In this document: one piece after another, positions 38,030 through 50,463 of the stretch | Position numbering within the stretch: the stretch's first letter is position 1 | Layout of the letters: each line of letters begins with the position of its first letter | DNA from: Juglans regia | Taxonomy: Eukaryota; Streptophyta; Magnoliopsida; Fagales; Juglandaceae | Assembly: GCF_001411555.2 (NCBI RefSeq) | Contig: NC_049907.1 | Coordinates: 2,798,243-2,862,242 of the forward strand | Direction: 5' to 3' | DNA length: 64,000 bases | Made by a program: the position numbers and the translations under genes | The notes under the pieces: generated by a model | What the model saw: the letters and a program-made list of their open reading frames with translations, nothing else | Told to the model about the DNA's origin: nothing | Databases searched by the model: none

Positions 38030-40960
38030 TTAACCGTATCATACAAAATAAGGGAGGATCGTTGTTCGGATCTTTCCAGCAATCGCCCTTCAACACGCGC
38101 CTCACCAAGACGATGCCTAGATGCCGATCTTCAAGACCACCGAATCCAGCATCCATCGAAGTGGAGCATAGCCCGCAAGCGCTGGAGGAAGTTTCGGATC
38201 TTGTCTGCACGTGCCACTAAAGAGCCTTATGCCGATGCCACGCTCGGCTTCTCAGGAATCCTTGACTTTGTGATTTCCAAGATTGACTGTCGGCTTTCCT
38301 CCCAGAGTGACCAATGTCCTGCACGTGCCACTGTCGACTCTCTGTGCACTGTTCATCAGTTTCATTTCAATGTTTTTGTTTTTCTATTTGTTTGTTGTTC
38401 CGTTTCTTCCTTTTGACCCGAGTGAGGTGTTGAGCCTTTGGATCGGATGCAATATGGGGTAAGAACTGTTCAAGAGAGGCGGGCAATGCAATGACTGATG
38501 GTCGTATAGCCAGTGGTCATGCGTAGGTGCCGCCTGCGCAGTGGAGGCTATTTGTCCGTTCGTGAGCTAGGTGCTAGTGCTGTCGAGACTCGAGATGTTG
38601 ATGCTTGCGGTAGGCGTGACGTCCGGGTTCACGCCGACGCTTGTGGCTCTGTAGTTGTTAATATGTTTTATTTGTAATTTTTTTGTTATTTTAATTATTA
38701 ATAAAATAGAAATAGGTTATTAGATTTGGTGTCCATAGCAGTGTCTCGTACTCTTCCTCCTTGGGAGGACAGATGGGCTTTTAAGTTCTGTTTTACAGAT
38801 CGTTTTCTCTGTTAGGAGAGAGTTTTTTTAAAAGTTAATACAATGTCTGTCACAAAGGAATTTGTGTGTGGGGAAGCCTCAGAGCTGATGCGTAATTTGA
38901 CTTATAGTCTAAATTTTTCATGTATAGATAAGTCACAATTATAATTTTAGTTCATTAATGAAATGAGTTTGTTTCCATAAAAAAAATACAAAATTTTGTC
39001 GAAGTATAAATTTATTTTTGTGAAGTTTAATTGTAGTTGTCCCCTTTCTTTTTTCAATATAACTATATTTTAAATTAGAGATATTTGTATAAAATAGCAT
39101 ATAAAAATAATATTATTTTATAAAAATATTCTTATGTTTAACTATAATTATGTAAAAATGTATTTATTATTTGAGAAATGATATTTATAGTCATTGAATG
39201 TATAAATGCCTTGCAATCTATTTAAAAAAATGAGTTAATACGTGAGTTATATGAAAAAACTAAATTTTTAATAATAATTTTTTTTTTCAAAATGATTTTA
39301 CAATACTTACACACTCTATTATTATATATAGCATTATTCTTATATTTTTGTTTCCTTTGAAGACTCCCAACTTGCACAATTTGTGTTGTGATATAATTGG
39401 GAGGGAAAGACGCATAATGATAATATACCAATGATTTGGACGTGAAATCATTATGTTATTTGTATTAATTTTAACAAAAAAATAAAATTATCAGTAACTA
39501 TTCACTATCTTATATCTCTCACTTCACATTTTATAAAAAATATTCCAACATTTTATGAAAAATACTTTCACATTTTATAAAAAAAAAGAGATTACTATAG
39601 ATATAGGATGTGAAAATAAATAGTAGCTAATACATAAAATTTCTCTAAAAAAATTTTTTCTCATCAATCATTATTCACCCTTCACATCCCATATCCTATA
39701 AAAAAACACTTTCATATCCTATAAAAAAAATTATAAATATAAAGTATACATAACATTTATCTTCCTTTAATTTTAAATATACTGAAACGAGTCTTTTAAA
39801 AAAATAGTAAAATTTATTTTACTTTATATAAAGTAAAAGGTTTATACGAATCTTGTGCGCACTTCACCAATATCTACCGACAATTACTAGAGACAAAACA
39901 TTGGTTCAAGGATAATGCTGGATGATCACTCGGCTCTCGCTAGGTTATTTTATATGTTTTTTTTTTTTTTCTTACATAGATTTTTATAACATTTTTAAAT
40001 ATTTTTAAAAAATAAAAGAATTCAAAATATTATTAAAATACACTTACTTAAAAAAATCAAAAATATTTTAAAAAACAAAATTTAAAATCCCTGAAACGTT
40101 GATCCCAACATTCAAACAGTCCTCCCCTTCTCATTCTCCTCGTTCTACATCCATCTCTTTCTTTCTTTTTTTTCTTTTATCTTTCCTTCTTTCTCACTAA
40201 ATTCAAAACAAATGGCGGCAGTAATGTCTTCTTTCTCAGTTCTCAGTCTGAGAGTGATAATTCATTTTCAGTTCTGGGAGAGTACTGAACTTGCAATGCT
40301 GAAAAAGAGTCAAAGTTTTGCGTTTGACCGTGACTTAAGTTTCGCAAATGATAGTGAAATTTTCGCAAATGCTTTGTTTAGTTTGTAGGAAAAAGTAAGA
40401 AAGAAAAGAAAAGAAAATTAATAGGACTCTGAATCTAAAATCATTTTCACATTTGGATTTCAGAAGACAAACATTTGAAATGCAAGTTCAAAACCGACAC
40501 CTCTGCTCTTGAAAGCAGATGACCATATTTGGATCTGCACAAAATGCAGATTCTTTAGCCCAAAATAATTCAAGCTTCCGGGTCAATCTAGTTCAGATGA
40601 ACACTTCCGGACAGAAAGAGAGAGGACGAAAGAGAAGCACGAAGTATGGTTTAAAAAAAAAAATCACAACCAGACTAAAAACAGTGAAGGCTGAGAAAGA
40701 AAGATAGGCTACAAATCACAACCAGACTAAAAATCACAAATCGTTAAAGGTTTCAAAAGTTTAATCGGTGTTTATCGCCGTGGCACCCATTATTTCTTTA
40801 CCACCAAAGCTCACAAATTTAATCCCGGTAGCAGTTGTTTTGGAGCAAACCGTCTTGCAACTTGCTGTGATGTACACTCGGATGTTTGCAATGGAGGAGA
40901 GAAATGTAGAAAAAATAAAATTCTTCATTAAAAGAAGCGCAGGTTACATGGAGATTCTGT
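38030..40960. other. Mixed repeat-like region without a recognised gene
   Basis: 38040-38650 is moderately GC-rich with a repeated GCACGTGCCACT word (38208 and 38320 areas), then a T-rich tail and AATAAAATAG at about 38698. That resembles the 3' end of a retroelement but has no domain I recognise. After it come AT-rich sequence, a family F MITE at 39173, and a diffuse AT-rich block near 39930-40090. The frames at 40519-40707 and 40768-41049 have no recognisable product. Confidence 0.4.
39173..39341. repeat. Fold-back MITE, family F, copy 4
   Basis: GAGAAATGATATTTATAGTC at the left is mirrored by the right end (ACACTCTATTATTATATATA, then GCATTATTCTT). The internal AAAAACTAAATTTTTAATAA segment matches other copies. 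Diverged. Confidence 0.5.
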
Positions 40961-42790
40961 TAGGGACCTCGGTCAAGTCCCTAAACACTATGATCTCCAC
41001 GCCTAGGATCTCCTTGAGAGAAACGAAAGCTCATTCCTCTCTTGCTTGATTCTCGAACAATAGTGGTTAAGATGACCACTTTGGTAAGGTGAGGTTAAGT
41101 GTTTAGGCTTGAAATGGTGTATGAGATGATAGAAATGTTTGATGAAGTGTATGGCTACAATGGTGGAAAGGGACGCACGGTACTAGAGTGGAGCTAGGGT
41201 TGGCACCACTTGGAACTTGGGTTTAAGGTTTGGAAAATGGTGATGGACAGTTAGGGTTTGCAATTAGGGTTTGGAATTAGTGTTTGGAGATGGGCGACTA
41301 GGGTTGGACAGCCACAAGGTGTTTGACTTGTTTGATTGATTGAGAGATTTTAGGAAGGGTTCCTAAAATCATGGGACTCGATATGGAGGGGATATGGCAG
41401 GCTATGAGAGTGGATTGGGTCAACTAGGGTTCCTAAATTATAGGAACACTAGTATGGCAAGTGGAGTGGGCGGCTAGGGCAAATTCAAATAAGGCAAGTG
41501 GTACTAGAATAGGACTTTGCACCAAGTAGGAAAGTATGTTTAGCTAGGGTAAAATGGATGAAGCAAATGAATTATGGTAAGTTGACAAACACTAGGGTTG
41601 GTCGAAAATATGGATTAGATGGATTGGAAGAGCAAAATTGTGATGAACACCAAGAACACAATGAAAAACACTTAAGAACAAAAGTATAAAACACTTAAGA
41701 ACTTGAATGAACAAATGAACAATAATGACAATTCAACACTTGATTCACGAATTGCACAAGTGTTGAATAAACCTCATATATTGATAAAAAGATAAAAATA
41801 ATGATAACACAACTTGGATTCACGAATTGCACTAAGTTGCAAGAACAAGATAATGAATCACACATATTCAAGAAATTGCAAGGTGTGATCCTCTCTATAA
41901 GATTCACGAATTTCACCCAAAAAGTCCAAGTGCAATGGCACCGTTTATGATCTCTCAAACAATAGTCTTCCCTCTAGGAAATTTGCCAAAAGATTCTAAA
42001 GCAATGGAAGGATGTCCTATTTATAAGCAATACAAGTTAGAAACTCCCAATATGTCCCTTGGAAATAAATAAATAATTAAATAAAATAAATAAACATGAT
42101 GGTGGCATGGACCAAGCTTGGCCGTGACATTCATGCACCCGTGGTAGGCTAGGATGGTGCATGGTGGTCTTCGGGCTGGTCCATGGCTAAGTGGTGTGGC
42201 ATGGCTTGCTGATGGTGAGCCATGTTGGTGCGCTTTATGGCCCAAACTGATGGCTTGGGCGTTGAAGCTGCAAGGCATGGGCTGGAGCCATGCGCTGCAT
42301 GGCATGCCTGGTGGGCATGCCATTGGCGTAGCCTACAAGGCACAGGCTGGAGCTGTGCACTAGATGGCATGCCTATGGGGCATGCCACTAACCTCGCTAG
42401 CGTGAGGCAGGGACTGTGCATGCGCGCGTACACGAGCTGGCTAGGCTGGTTGTGCGGCGCATGGGCACGCGCATGGCCTTGCGGCACATGGGCGCGCGAA
42501 GGGCCACGCGGCCCATAAGCTTGGGCACTGGAACGCGCAATGTCGCGTGCATGGGCACCCGATGCAGTGTTGCGCGCATTGCTACGAGCGGCGCATGATT
42601 GCGTGCATGGGCAGATGTTCACTAACCTCGCTGGCCCGCATGTTGGGTGCCCCGTGTATGCCATCGTGGGGGCTAAGGCATGCATACATGTTGAGCGCCC
42701 CGTGCGTGTCACTCCACGAGTCAAGACATGCTTGTGGGCTAGCTAAGATCCATGTCTCCATCATGATTAGGGCATGTACAACATTTTTAG
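40960..42790. repeat. Unclassified repeat region with GC-rich block
   Basis: 41060-41620 contains many CTAGGGTT / TTAGGGTTTG words in irregular spacing. 41690-42000 has repeated GATTCACGAATT and CACAAGTT phrases (three occurrences). 42120-42770 is an abrupt GC-rich block made of GGCATGCC, GCGCATGGGC and ACTAACCTCGCT.GC words, open in several frames on both strands. The style suggests noncoding sequence of a large LTR element, but neither LTR ends nor coding domains can be shown. Confidence 0.4.
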
Positions 42791-43621
42791 AAGCAACTCG
42801 ACGTGGGGGTTTAACATATTCCTAGCTAGTAGAGTTTCTCTTTTTTAAGAAAACGAAAGGCTAAAGATGGCTTGAAAAGATCAGGAAGAAGTCAAGTCTC
42901 TGGCCATTAGCCCCACAAAGGACAAAGGACAAAGGGAATTCACGGTGCGGAGACCTCTGTAGAACTGTTGGGTTTCATGGCCTCTATAGCACTGCTATTA
43001 GCCTAGTTAAATTTTGACTAATTTTTATTGAAGTGATCTATAATATAATAGTCAAAATTTTAATATTCACTGTTGAGTTATAGCAAGATAAAATAATTCT
43101 TTAAGTTTAAACAGCTACCGTTTATCTTCAAAAAATTATTTTATTTTAAAAATATTTTCTAAATTGGTAAAATATTTTCTAACAATTAAATTTTAACTTA
43201 AAATCTTAAATTTTAGTCCAATTTTGACTGCATCGTTACCGATGTATCATTTCTTTATCCTTACTGACTTTAGACTTTAGAGATGAATTGTGTGGCATTA
43301 ATTGTATTGTCCTTTGGTTCCTCCCCACTTGAGACTTGTCTTCCATGTATGTTTTCACGGTCCACTCCCATGTTTTTTTTTTTTTTTTTAAAAGCAGATA
43401 ACGGTACTTCAAGTTTATTGATAATTTTTATTTGTGACGAAAGAAAACTATAGTTATAAGTAGATACTTGAGAGTTACAAATAATCATAAAGGACCAAAA
43501 CCTAAACATTCAAAAGATCTAAATAACACAACAACATACAACTATAAAAAAAATTACAAGTTAATCAACAATAAAGCACACCTTAGAAACTTAAAGGAAA
43601 AGACAATCTTGTAGATAAAAG
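42791..43621. other. AT-rich spacer
   Basis: Nothing recognised; one T-run of about 17 at 43373. Confidence 0.5.
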
Positions 43622-45127
43622 TTAGCTAACACTAATAAGAATAAAAAAGAAAGATGAAAACAGGTGCAACATAACAAAAACCTTACTACGAAATTCGCAA
43701 ATAAGGAATACCCATTCTGCCATGCGAATAAGACCCCTCAACTTACTCGGCAAAAGATCTCTGTCTTCAATCCAGTCTATGTTTACACCCTCAACTCCCT
43801 GCTTAGCTAAGAAGTCAGACACAACATTTTCTTTACGAAACACATGACTCACTCTATAAACCATGCCTTCCAGGCATGTCTGAAGCTCGTTCCAAAAATC
43901 ATCAAAATACCAAATGTTAGATTCTCTCCTAGTAAGCCATCTAACAAGAATTTGAGAGTCTGTCACAATGTGAACTTGATGAAACCCAAATTGACCGCAC
44001 CTTCTAACTCCTTCCAGCAAACTTCTTATTTCAACAAAATTATTAGAACCATGGCCTGAGCATACTGCAAAAGTTGTCCGAAATTTTCCACCATTGTCAC
44101 AAATAACACCTCCAACTCCAGCCGACTTTGGATTACCCAAACTGCTACCATTCGTATTAAGATTCACCCAATTCTGTTGTGGCCGAAGCCATTTCACCAC
44201 TGACACCTTCTTGGATCTAGGTAAAAGAACCAGGATATCCAACATCTCTATAATAACTATGTCGGTGGTATGGAGTTTCCCAGTTTGCTTGGTCAACTGC
44301 ATTATTTTACGGCTCCATAATTTAATAGCATGCCAAACTGAGTTCACTGTTTCACATTTTCCTTTATACCTGGCTCTACAGCGTCGGTCCCAAAGTTCCA
44401 TGAGATAATGGAAGGAAGGAGACCAAGGATGGTTCGAACCTGAGTAGAATTTCTAGCACGGTGAAACCAAAAGTTCACTTATTCCTGCCAAGTACAAAAT
44501 AAACTCATATGCACACCTAACTAAACTGAAGCCAAGCACCATATATTTCTAGCAATATCACCTATATAAAGCACATGATTAAGATCCTCAATATGACCCA
44601 AAGGACAACAATTACATTTGGACGACATAGGGATGCCAACTCCTTTAATCTTAACATCCACACTCAAACAATTATTAGTAGTTTTCCACATGATAATAGA
44701 AATTTTCTTGAAAAAGTTACTATGTCAGATCCAATGGGCCCAAAGCAAAGGAGGGGTCCATACACTAATACAATCTCAAGCACTTTTAGTAGTGAACTTC
44801 CCATCACATTCCTTATTCCAAATAAGAACATCCTGACCATCCTTACGCTTGGCCAAAAAATTATACAACTCCTTAACTTTTTTAGGACCCACTAACCTTT
44901 CCAATCGCGATGTATCCCAACCATTCTCAAGCTGACACTCTTTAATCTTAATCAATGAATACTCTGTTATCCGGTATTGATCTTTTAGGGGTTCACCCTC
45001 CTCCCAATTGTCGTACCAGAAAAAAATATTACCTTCACGCACATACCACTTTGAATTAGCTAAGACTTATGGGATACAGTTAACAATAGACTTCCAAAAT
45101 TTAGTACCATTCTTAGACACCAAGTAA
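43622..45127 (-). pseudogene. LINE 3' relic with RNase H domain
   Basis: Minus-strand remnant of a plant LINE ORF2. From right to left: the segment after the reverse transcriptase (WYVREGNIFFWYDNW), a zf-RVT-like segment (about 44530-45040, KISIIMWK then CNCCPLGHIEDLNHVL), and an RNase H-like domain (43640-44240; NLNTNGSSLGNPKSAGVGGV, FVEIRSLLEG, IVTDSQILV, then HVFRKENVVSDFLAKQG). In-frame stops occur near 45065, 44770, 44720 and 44500, so it is dead. It differs enough from the relic at 1-1700 to be a separate insertion. Confidence 0.85.
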
Positions 45128-45211
45128 AAATAAATGATTACCGCTAATATAATTGCTTCAAAGATAATCCACCCACAAAGAGTGCATATAAATGATTACC
45201 CCCGTGCTCTT

Positions 45212-45935
45212 ACACGTTCACATCTAATATAAATGATTAAAGTTTGTCTTTTCCATGACTTATCATTTCTTTTATATATATATAAAAGTAGAGATTTTGT
45301 ATTTGAATCTTAATTCTGCACGTTATTTTATTTTTTTAAATATTTTACGTATTGTGCTTATTAATTAAAAAAAAAATTGATCCACACATATAAGGGAATC
45401 ATGTTAAGATTAATATAAATGATAAAATCTATTTGTCTAACGGCTTTCATTTTTTTTAAAAGTAATGATTTTATATAGAGAAATTTTATTTGTAATCTTC
45501 ACCTAGGGATTGTATGTGTATGTCTTTTATTAAATGAGAAAAAATATCATTTTAAGAGGGATAGTTTTATAATTTTAAAAAATTTTAAAGATAAAATTGC
45601 CTAAACTTATATTACAATATCCAAATGGAGATTATACATTGCATTGCTCTTTCACATGATATCGAGTATAGATCTTGAATTTGAATTTTACTCTACATTC
45701 TAACACATTTAATTAAATACTTTTAAGTGATGAATACATTTATTAAAAGGGTTGTCTTTATTAAAGAAAAATCTGACCTATATGTGAGAGTATTAAGATT
45801 AATATAAATAATTAAAATATACATATTTTTATTAAATTAATTTTTTTTAAATGATAATTTTACATATATATTATCAATCTTGAATTCAAATTCTGAATTT
45901 ATATTTCATCTAATTAATTAAATATTTTAAGTATT
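45212..45935. repeat. Tandemly repeated LTR-like units
   Basis: Three diverged units (about 45217-45402, 45403-45803, 45804-45935) each start AATATAAATGATTAAA-like and carry an ATCTTGAAT.TGAATT.T core and a TTAATTAAATA.TTTTA segment. The first two run into TTAAGATT at the next boundary. The middle unit is lengthened by about 180 bp (45478-45655) with its own short inverted ends, like a MITE. The TTAAGATTAATATAAATGAT word resembles the start of some plant Copia LTRs, but no internal domain is present. Confidence 0.45.
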
Positions 45936-46284
45936 ATATTATTTCGAAAACAAACAAACAAACAATCGGAGTTTGTCACCGTGAAATTATAAACGCATCA
46001 CTCGCAGTACTGAAAAATCAAGTGAATTAACCGACCCAGCGCACTTGAGGTAACCATGGCCCACAATTTTTTATAAAAAATTTTATGTATATTTATTTTT
46101 ATGTATTTTATTACTGTGATTGATTATATATATATTTTAATAATATTACGAATAATCTCTATTTTGAGACTGCAATATAAGTTTAAAAAATTTTATTTTT
46201 AAAATTTTTAAAATATTTCTTTTAAAATGATTTTTTTTTTCATTTAATAAAAGATCTACAAAAAAATACCTAAGTACAAGAGAC

Positions 46285-46510
46285 GGGGCAGGTTTGGGGC
46301 CAAAAACAAAACACAAAATTCTAATCTCATCTCATCTTATCATTACACCTTTTTCAAATTCTCATATAAAATATAATAAACAATTCAATTTTTTCAAATC
46401 CCAATACACATTTTTCAAATCCCAAAACAATAATAATATTAAAACTTAATATTTTAAACTTCAAAACAAAACACAAAATTCTCATCTCACCCGCCCAATC
46501 CTACCCTAAA
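46285..46510. repeat. Degraded Tourist-like MITE in the MES promoter
   Basis: AT-rich element with AATCTCATCTCATCTTATC near the left end and TTCTCATCTCACCCGCCCAA near the right, sharing family words with 37458-38029. It ends about 100 bp upstream of the start codon of the methylesterase gene, immediately before its TATA box. Confidence 0.5.
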
Positions 46511-46524
46511 AAGTAAAATTTCTC

Positions 46525-46537
46525 ATATATATAAGGC
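46525..46537 (+). promoter_or_regulatory. TATA box of the methylesterase gene
   Basis: ATATATATAAGG lies about 80 bp upstream of the ATG at 46613. An AC/GA-rich leader (AGAGAGAGAGAAAG) follows. The position fits a core promoter with a short 5' UTR. Confidence 0.6.
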
Positions 46538-46612
46538 AGTTCTAAAATCTATGGAACACAACCAAGAACGAAAATCAAAGATCACAAAGAAAGAAAAGAG
46601 AGAGAGAGAAAG

Positions 46613-48123
46613 ATGGCAGCTTTGCCTCTAATGGAGAAAACTCATTTTGTTCTGGTGCATGGCGCTTGCCATGGTGCTTGGTGCTGGTACAAGCTCAAAC
46701 CACTGCTCGAGTCCGCGGGCCAAAGGGTCACGGCCCTTGATCTTGAGGCTTCAGGTATCAAAATGAAGGCAATCGAAGATGTTGGCAGCTTTCACGAGTA
46801 CACTGAGCCATTGTTGGAGCTTTTGGTCGAACTTCCTCCAGACCAAAAGGTTGTAATCGTGGGGCACAGCCTTGGAGGCTTGAATTTAGCCCTTGCAATG
46901 GAAAAGTACCCTGAGAAAGTTGTTGCAGGGGTTTTCCTGGCGGCTTTTATGCCAGATATCACTCACAAGCCGTCATATGTTTTGGAACAGGTATATATGA
47001 CATCCCAAACCATGCATTATCTTTTATAGTTCTGAGATCTGGAAGCCAAGTAATGCTAAAAGCTAGCTGCTCTAGAGCTGCTTTCACATCTTGTATAAAT
47101 GTACAGAACGATCCATTAATGACAATAACGAAATAAGTCCTGAATTTCTTCATCCCCTTTTCTTTTCTCTCCGCAATTCCTCTTCCCTAACTCCAGTTTT
47201 GACATGGTACCACAGAAAATCTGAGCTCCTCTCCTTAATATCTTTGTCCTTGTTTTTCCTCCACTGATCTTAGTTTTTCTTCAGACTGTATTGTTTGATT
47301 GTTCTGTGTGGAAAAGTATCCTCTCTGTTTTGGGTGGGTTGGTATGAAACATTGAAAGGTATAATGGGAGGACCCCAGAAAATGAACGTCTGGACAAAGA
47401 GTTTTCAGCTGTTTGGACACTCGATGCATTGTGCGTCAGCGACGTCACCATTGACATAAACTACCACATGGATGCTTTTTTATCATTTGGTTTGTAAGAA
47501 AAATCAAATCCATCAATTCACGTGTGAAACTCTTCATTTCATACAAGATATTATATTCCGTTCAATTATTGAAATTGCATCCATTTTTCTGTTTTTTTCT
47601 TTTTTGCAATGGAAAAGTATAATACGAGGACACCAGCATCTGAATGGTTGGACACTCGGTTCGCCTCGTTTGGAAGCATCAACGCTCCTTTAACGTCAAT
47701 GTTCTTCGGCCACAAGTTCTTGTCCTCCAAGCTCTATCAACTATGCCCAATTGAGGTACGCTTCCTCCCTCTGATCTCCATGTTACACAAATGAGAAATG
47801 CTATTTTCCTAAGTAGTGTAATTGGGTTGTGATTGTGGAAGGATCTTGAACTCGCCAAGGCTTTAACAAGGCCAAGTTCACTGTTTATTGAGGACCTGTC
47901 CAAGGCAAAGAATTTCTCAAAGCAGGGATATGGGTCGGCTCCACGAGTATATGTTGTGTGTGATGAGGATCTAGGAATACCTGGTGAATTTCAGCGATGG
48001 ATGATTGAAAATGGTGGTGTAAAAGACGTGATGGAGATTGAGGGTGCTGATCACATGGCTATGCTTTCAAAGCCGAAGGAACTCTGCGATTTTCTCCTGC
48101 AGATAGCATCTAAATACGCTTAA
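46613..48123 (+). CDS. Methylesterase (MES / SABP2-type alpha/beta hydrolase), 3 exons
   Basis: Cytosolic esterase of the plant MES family, which includes SABP2 (methyl salicylate), methyl-IAA and methyl-jasmonate esterases and hydroxynitrile-lyase relatives. Exons: 46613-46990, 47618-47755, 47842-48123, all GT..AG, giving 265 aa, the family length. The N-terminal HFVLVHGACHGAWCWYKL forms the oxyanion-hole region. Catalytic residues are Ser86 in GHSLGG, Asp215 in DEDLGIP and His243 in GADHMAM, so it should be active. Substrate is not predictable from sequence alone. Intron 1 (627 bp) carries a relic copy of the start of exon 2. A second MES-like gene lies 7.6 kb away in opposite orientation. 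Confidence 0.95.
47360..47430 (+). pseudogene. Relic duplicate of MES exon 2 start
   Basis: TATAATGGGAGGACCCCAGA, followed by a frame reading YNGRTPENERLDKEFS, parallels the true exon 2 start at 47618 (YNTRTPASEWLDTRFA). Similarity fades after about 20 codons into WTLDAL. Upstream, TGAAAG stands where the real exon has GAAAAG before the same TATAAT. It is probably left from a duplication and is not joined in the predicted mRNA. Confidence 0.7.
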
Positions 48124-50463
48124 AATTATGCTCTGTTTTTTATCAATAGTACCTTGAGGAGTTGTTATCTCTCATATTGCCTGTAATAGAACTCGATCAG
48201 TATTAATTGCTTGTCAAGATCATGATTTGCCATATTTGTTTTGAGATTTCATTTTTCTGTTTCATGGCCAAACAATTATTCCGAAATGGAGTTGTAAGTT
48301 TTCAATAACAATACTTAAAACAGTTTTGTTGAAAAAGACCTGTATTTATTAAATTATTAGAGGAGAAAATCATGAAAAGCATGTCACACCAATAATTCAA
48401 TGGCGGCTATATATCAAGTTGTTCTTCTCTTACGACACTACAAAACCAAGGCGCCGTTTGAATTACAATGATTGTCTTATCTTCATATTTAAATGTCATA
48501 AAAATAAATATTTTTTTAATTTCCAATCTTCGTACAAAACAAAAAACAGGTCAAACAAAGTATAAAAATAATTTTAACTTTTTAAAATTTTAAAATAAAA
48601 TTAATATTAAAAAATTATATTTTAATAATATTTTTATTAACTTTTTTTCTCATTTTTTTTAAACTTTATAAAACTTTTTAACTCAAATTATTTTATTATT
48701 ATTGATAAATTATTTTACTATAATCTGATATCATCTCGAGGGCTGACTCTCTCCCGTCTATGCGGCAGGCTCCTTACAAAAGAAAAAACGAAGGAACCTT
48801 GCTAGATGCCAAAAGTCTTGTATAAAGTAAAGAAACAAATTAATGTCATGTGAAACTCTATTAATTAATGCCCTATAAAGTAGTACAACATCTTACTTCA
48901 ATAGAAGTTTAACATATATAAATAGACTAGCGGTGAAGTTACTTATGAGGCACGTTTGTCCTGTATTAAATTATTTTAAAATATAAATATATAAGGTAGA
49001 AGAAGAGAATTTAATAATAAAGTCTATGAAGATAATATAGATTATTCTAATTAAAAACTATTAATTTAAATAGTAATAAATTTAAACAAACTATAAGTTC
49101 AAGCAAGTTTGGAAGACAAACTAATTCAAATTACAAACCATTTCATTATTATTCACCGAATTTTCATCTCATTTTATTATCCAAATATGTTCTCAATGGG
49201 AGTGCTATTCCCATCAACATTCGGTACCGAATGGAGTATTATGTTTTTTTTAATGCATTTCTTTTGTGTATTTTTAAAAAAAATACAAATGCTAAAAACA
49301 ATTAAAAAAAATCAAGAATACATATTTATTTAAGCTATCCCAACGACAAATTTAACCTGCTGATCAGCAACTACCCCTTTCTCTCGAGCATTTTTTTTTT
49401 CGAAAAAGTTCTACACTAATATCACACTAATGGTCATTTTCTTCTATATTTGGTTCTTTTCTTTTTTTAGAAAAAGAAAAATAAAAGATTGGAACTAAAT
49501 TGAAAAATAAAAAATTATACCACACCAAGACAGTAATATATACCATTTTATTTTCTTAAAGTAAATAATAGTTTCCAATCTATCTTGAATCGACCTTCAA
49601 ATTACTGTCAATGTTCTTCAACATATATATTAATTGGGATTGATCTACTCTCCTATGGGTAAATCCAAGTCCAACACTAGTGACACTGATACCTACAACA
49701 AGCCAAGCCATCTTGTACGAGCTAAAAGTCCAAGTCCACCTAACAGCTCAGTCCAATATTCTCTTATTTATTATTTTATTATTATCTCTCTTTTGGTAAC
49801 AACCGAAACATATCTCAAGAATTGAAAGTGTTCCAATTCATACTAACGTATGCCTTTTGAACACCTATGTGTGCTTTAAAGTTTTCTTTTTTGTATTATT
49901 CATATTAAATATGCAATAGCTTATAATTATTAATTTTTGATACATGGAGTAATTCTACCAATCCTCGCACATTATCTACTGATGGTTAAATACATTGGGT
50001 TTGAAGTTATTAGTTTTTTTTTTTTTTTTTTTTTTGATTCTGTATTCCATTTGATTCCTAACTATTGGAAATGAATCCATTTAAGATGAGCATGCTGGAT
50101 ATTTTATTTGTTTCAAAATAGTTGACATGCAGATAATTCTTTTATATTTATTTGTCTACTATGATACTGATTTTCAATGCAGTCAACTTAATTCTTTGAT
50201 GAAATCGGTTTATAAAATTGGTACGGTCAGGGATTGTGATACAAGGCTCTGTAAAAAGAAAGGAAGTGGTTTAGCTAGTGGGAGGAAAATTGGCTTTGAA
50301 ATCCTGTATGTTATTAGGGACATTATTGACTTTTCTATCTAGAGCTATTTTCTATATAAATATTCCTACCGACATTATATTATATATTCAATTTTATGCC
50401 AAAAAAAAAAAAAAAGAATTGACTATTATTTATTAATAACAAATAATTAGATATTTTTTCAAC
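48124..50463. other. 3' flank of MES gene and AT-rich spacer
   Basis: No further gene. There is a possible Tourist-like end at 48450 (GGCGCCGTTTGAATTACAAT) whose right end may be near 48740; this is weakly supported. T-rich runs lie at 50012-50033 and an A-run at about 50401-50415. Confidence 0.5.

Noticed and set aside
42149..42724. 191-aa minus-strand frame
   Set aside because: Lies in a GC-rich low-complexity block open in most frames; the translation has no domain features.
44430..44445. GGTTCGAACC, a tRNA B-box-like palindrome
   Set aside because: Lies in the LINE relic; no A box or cloverleaf around it.
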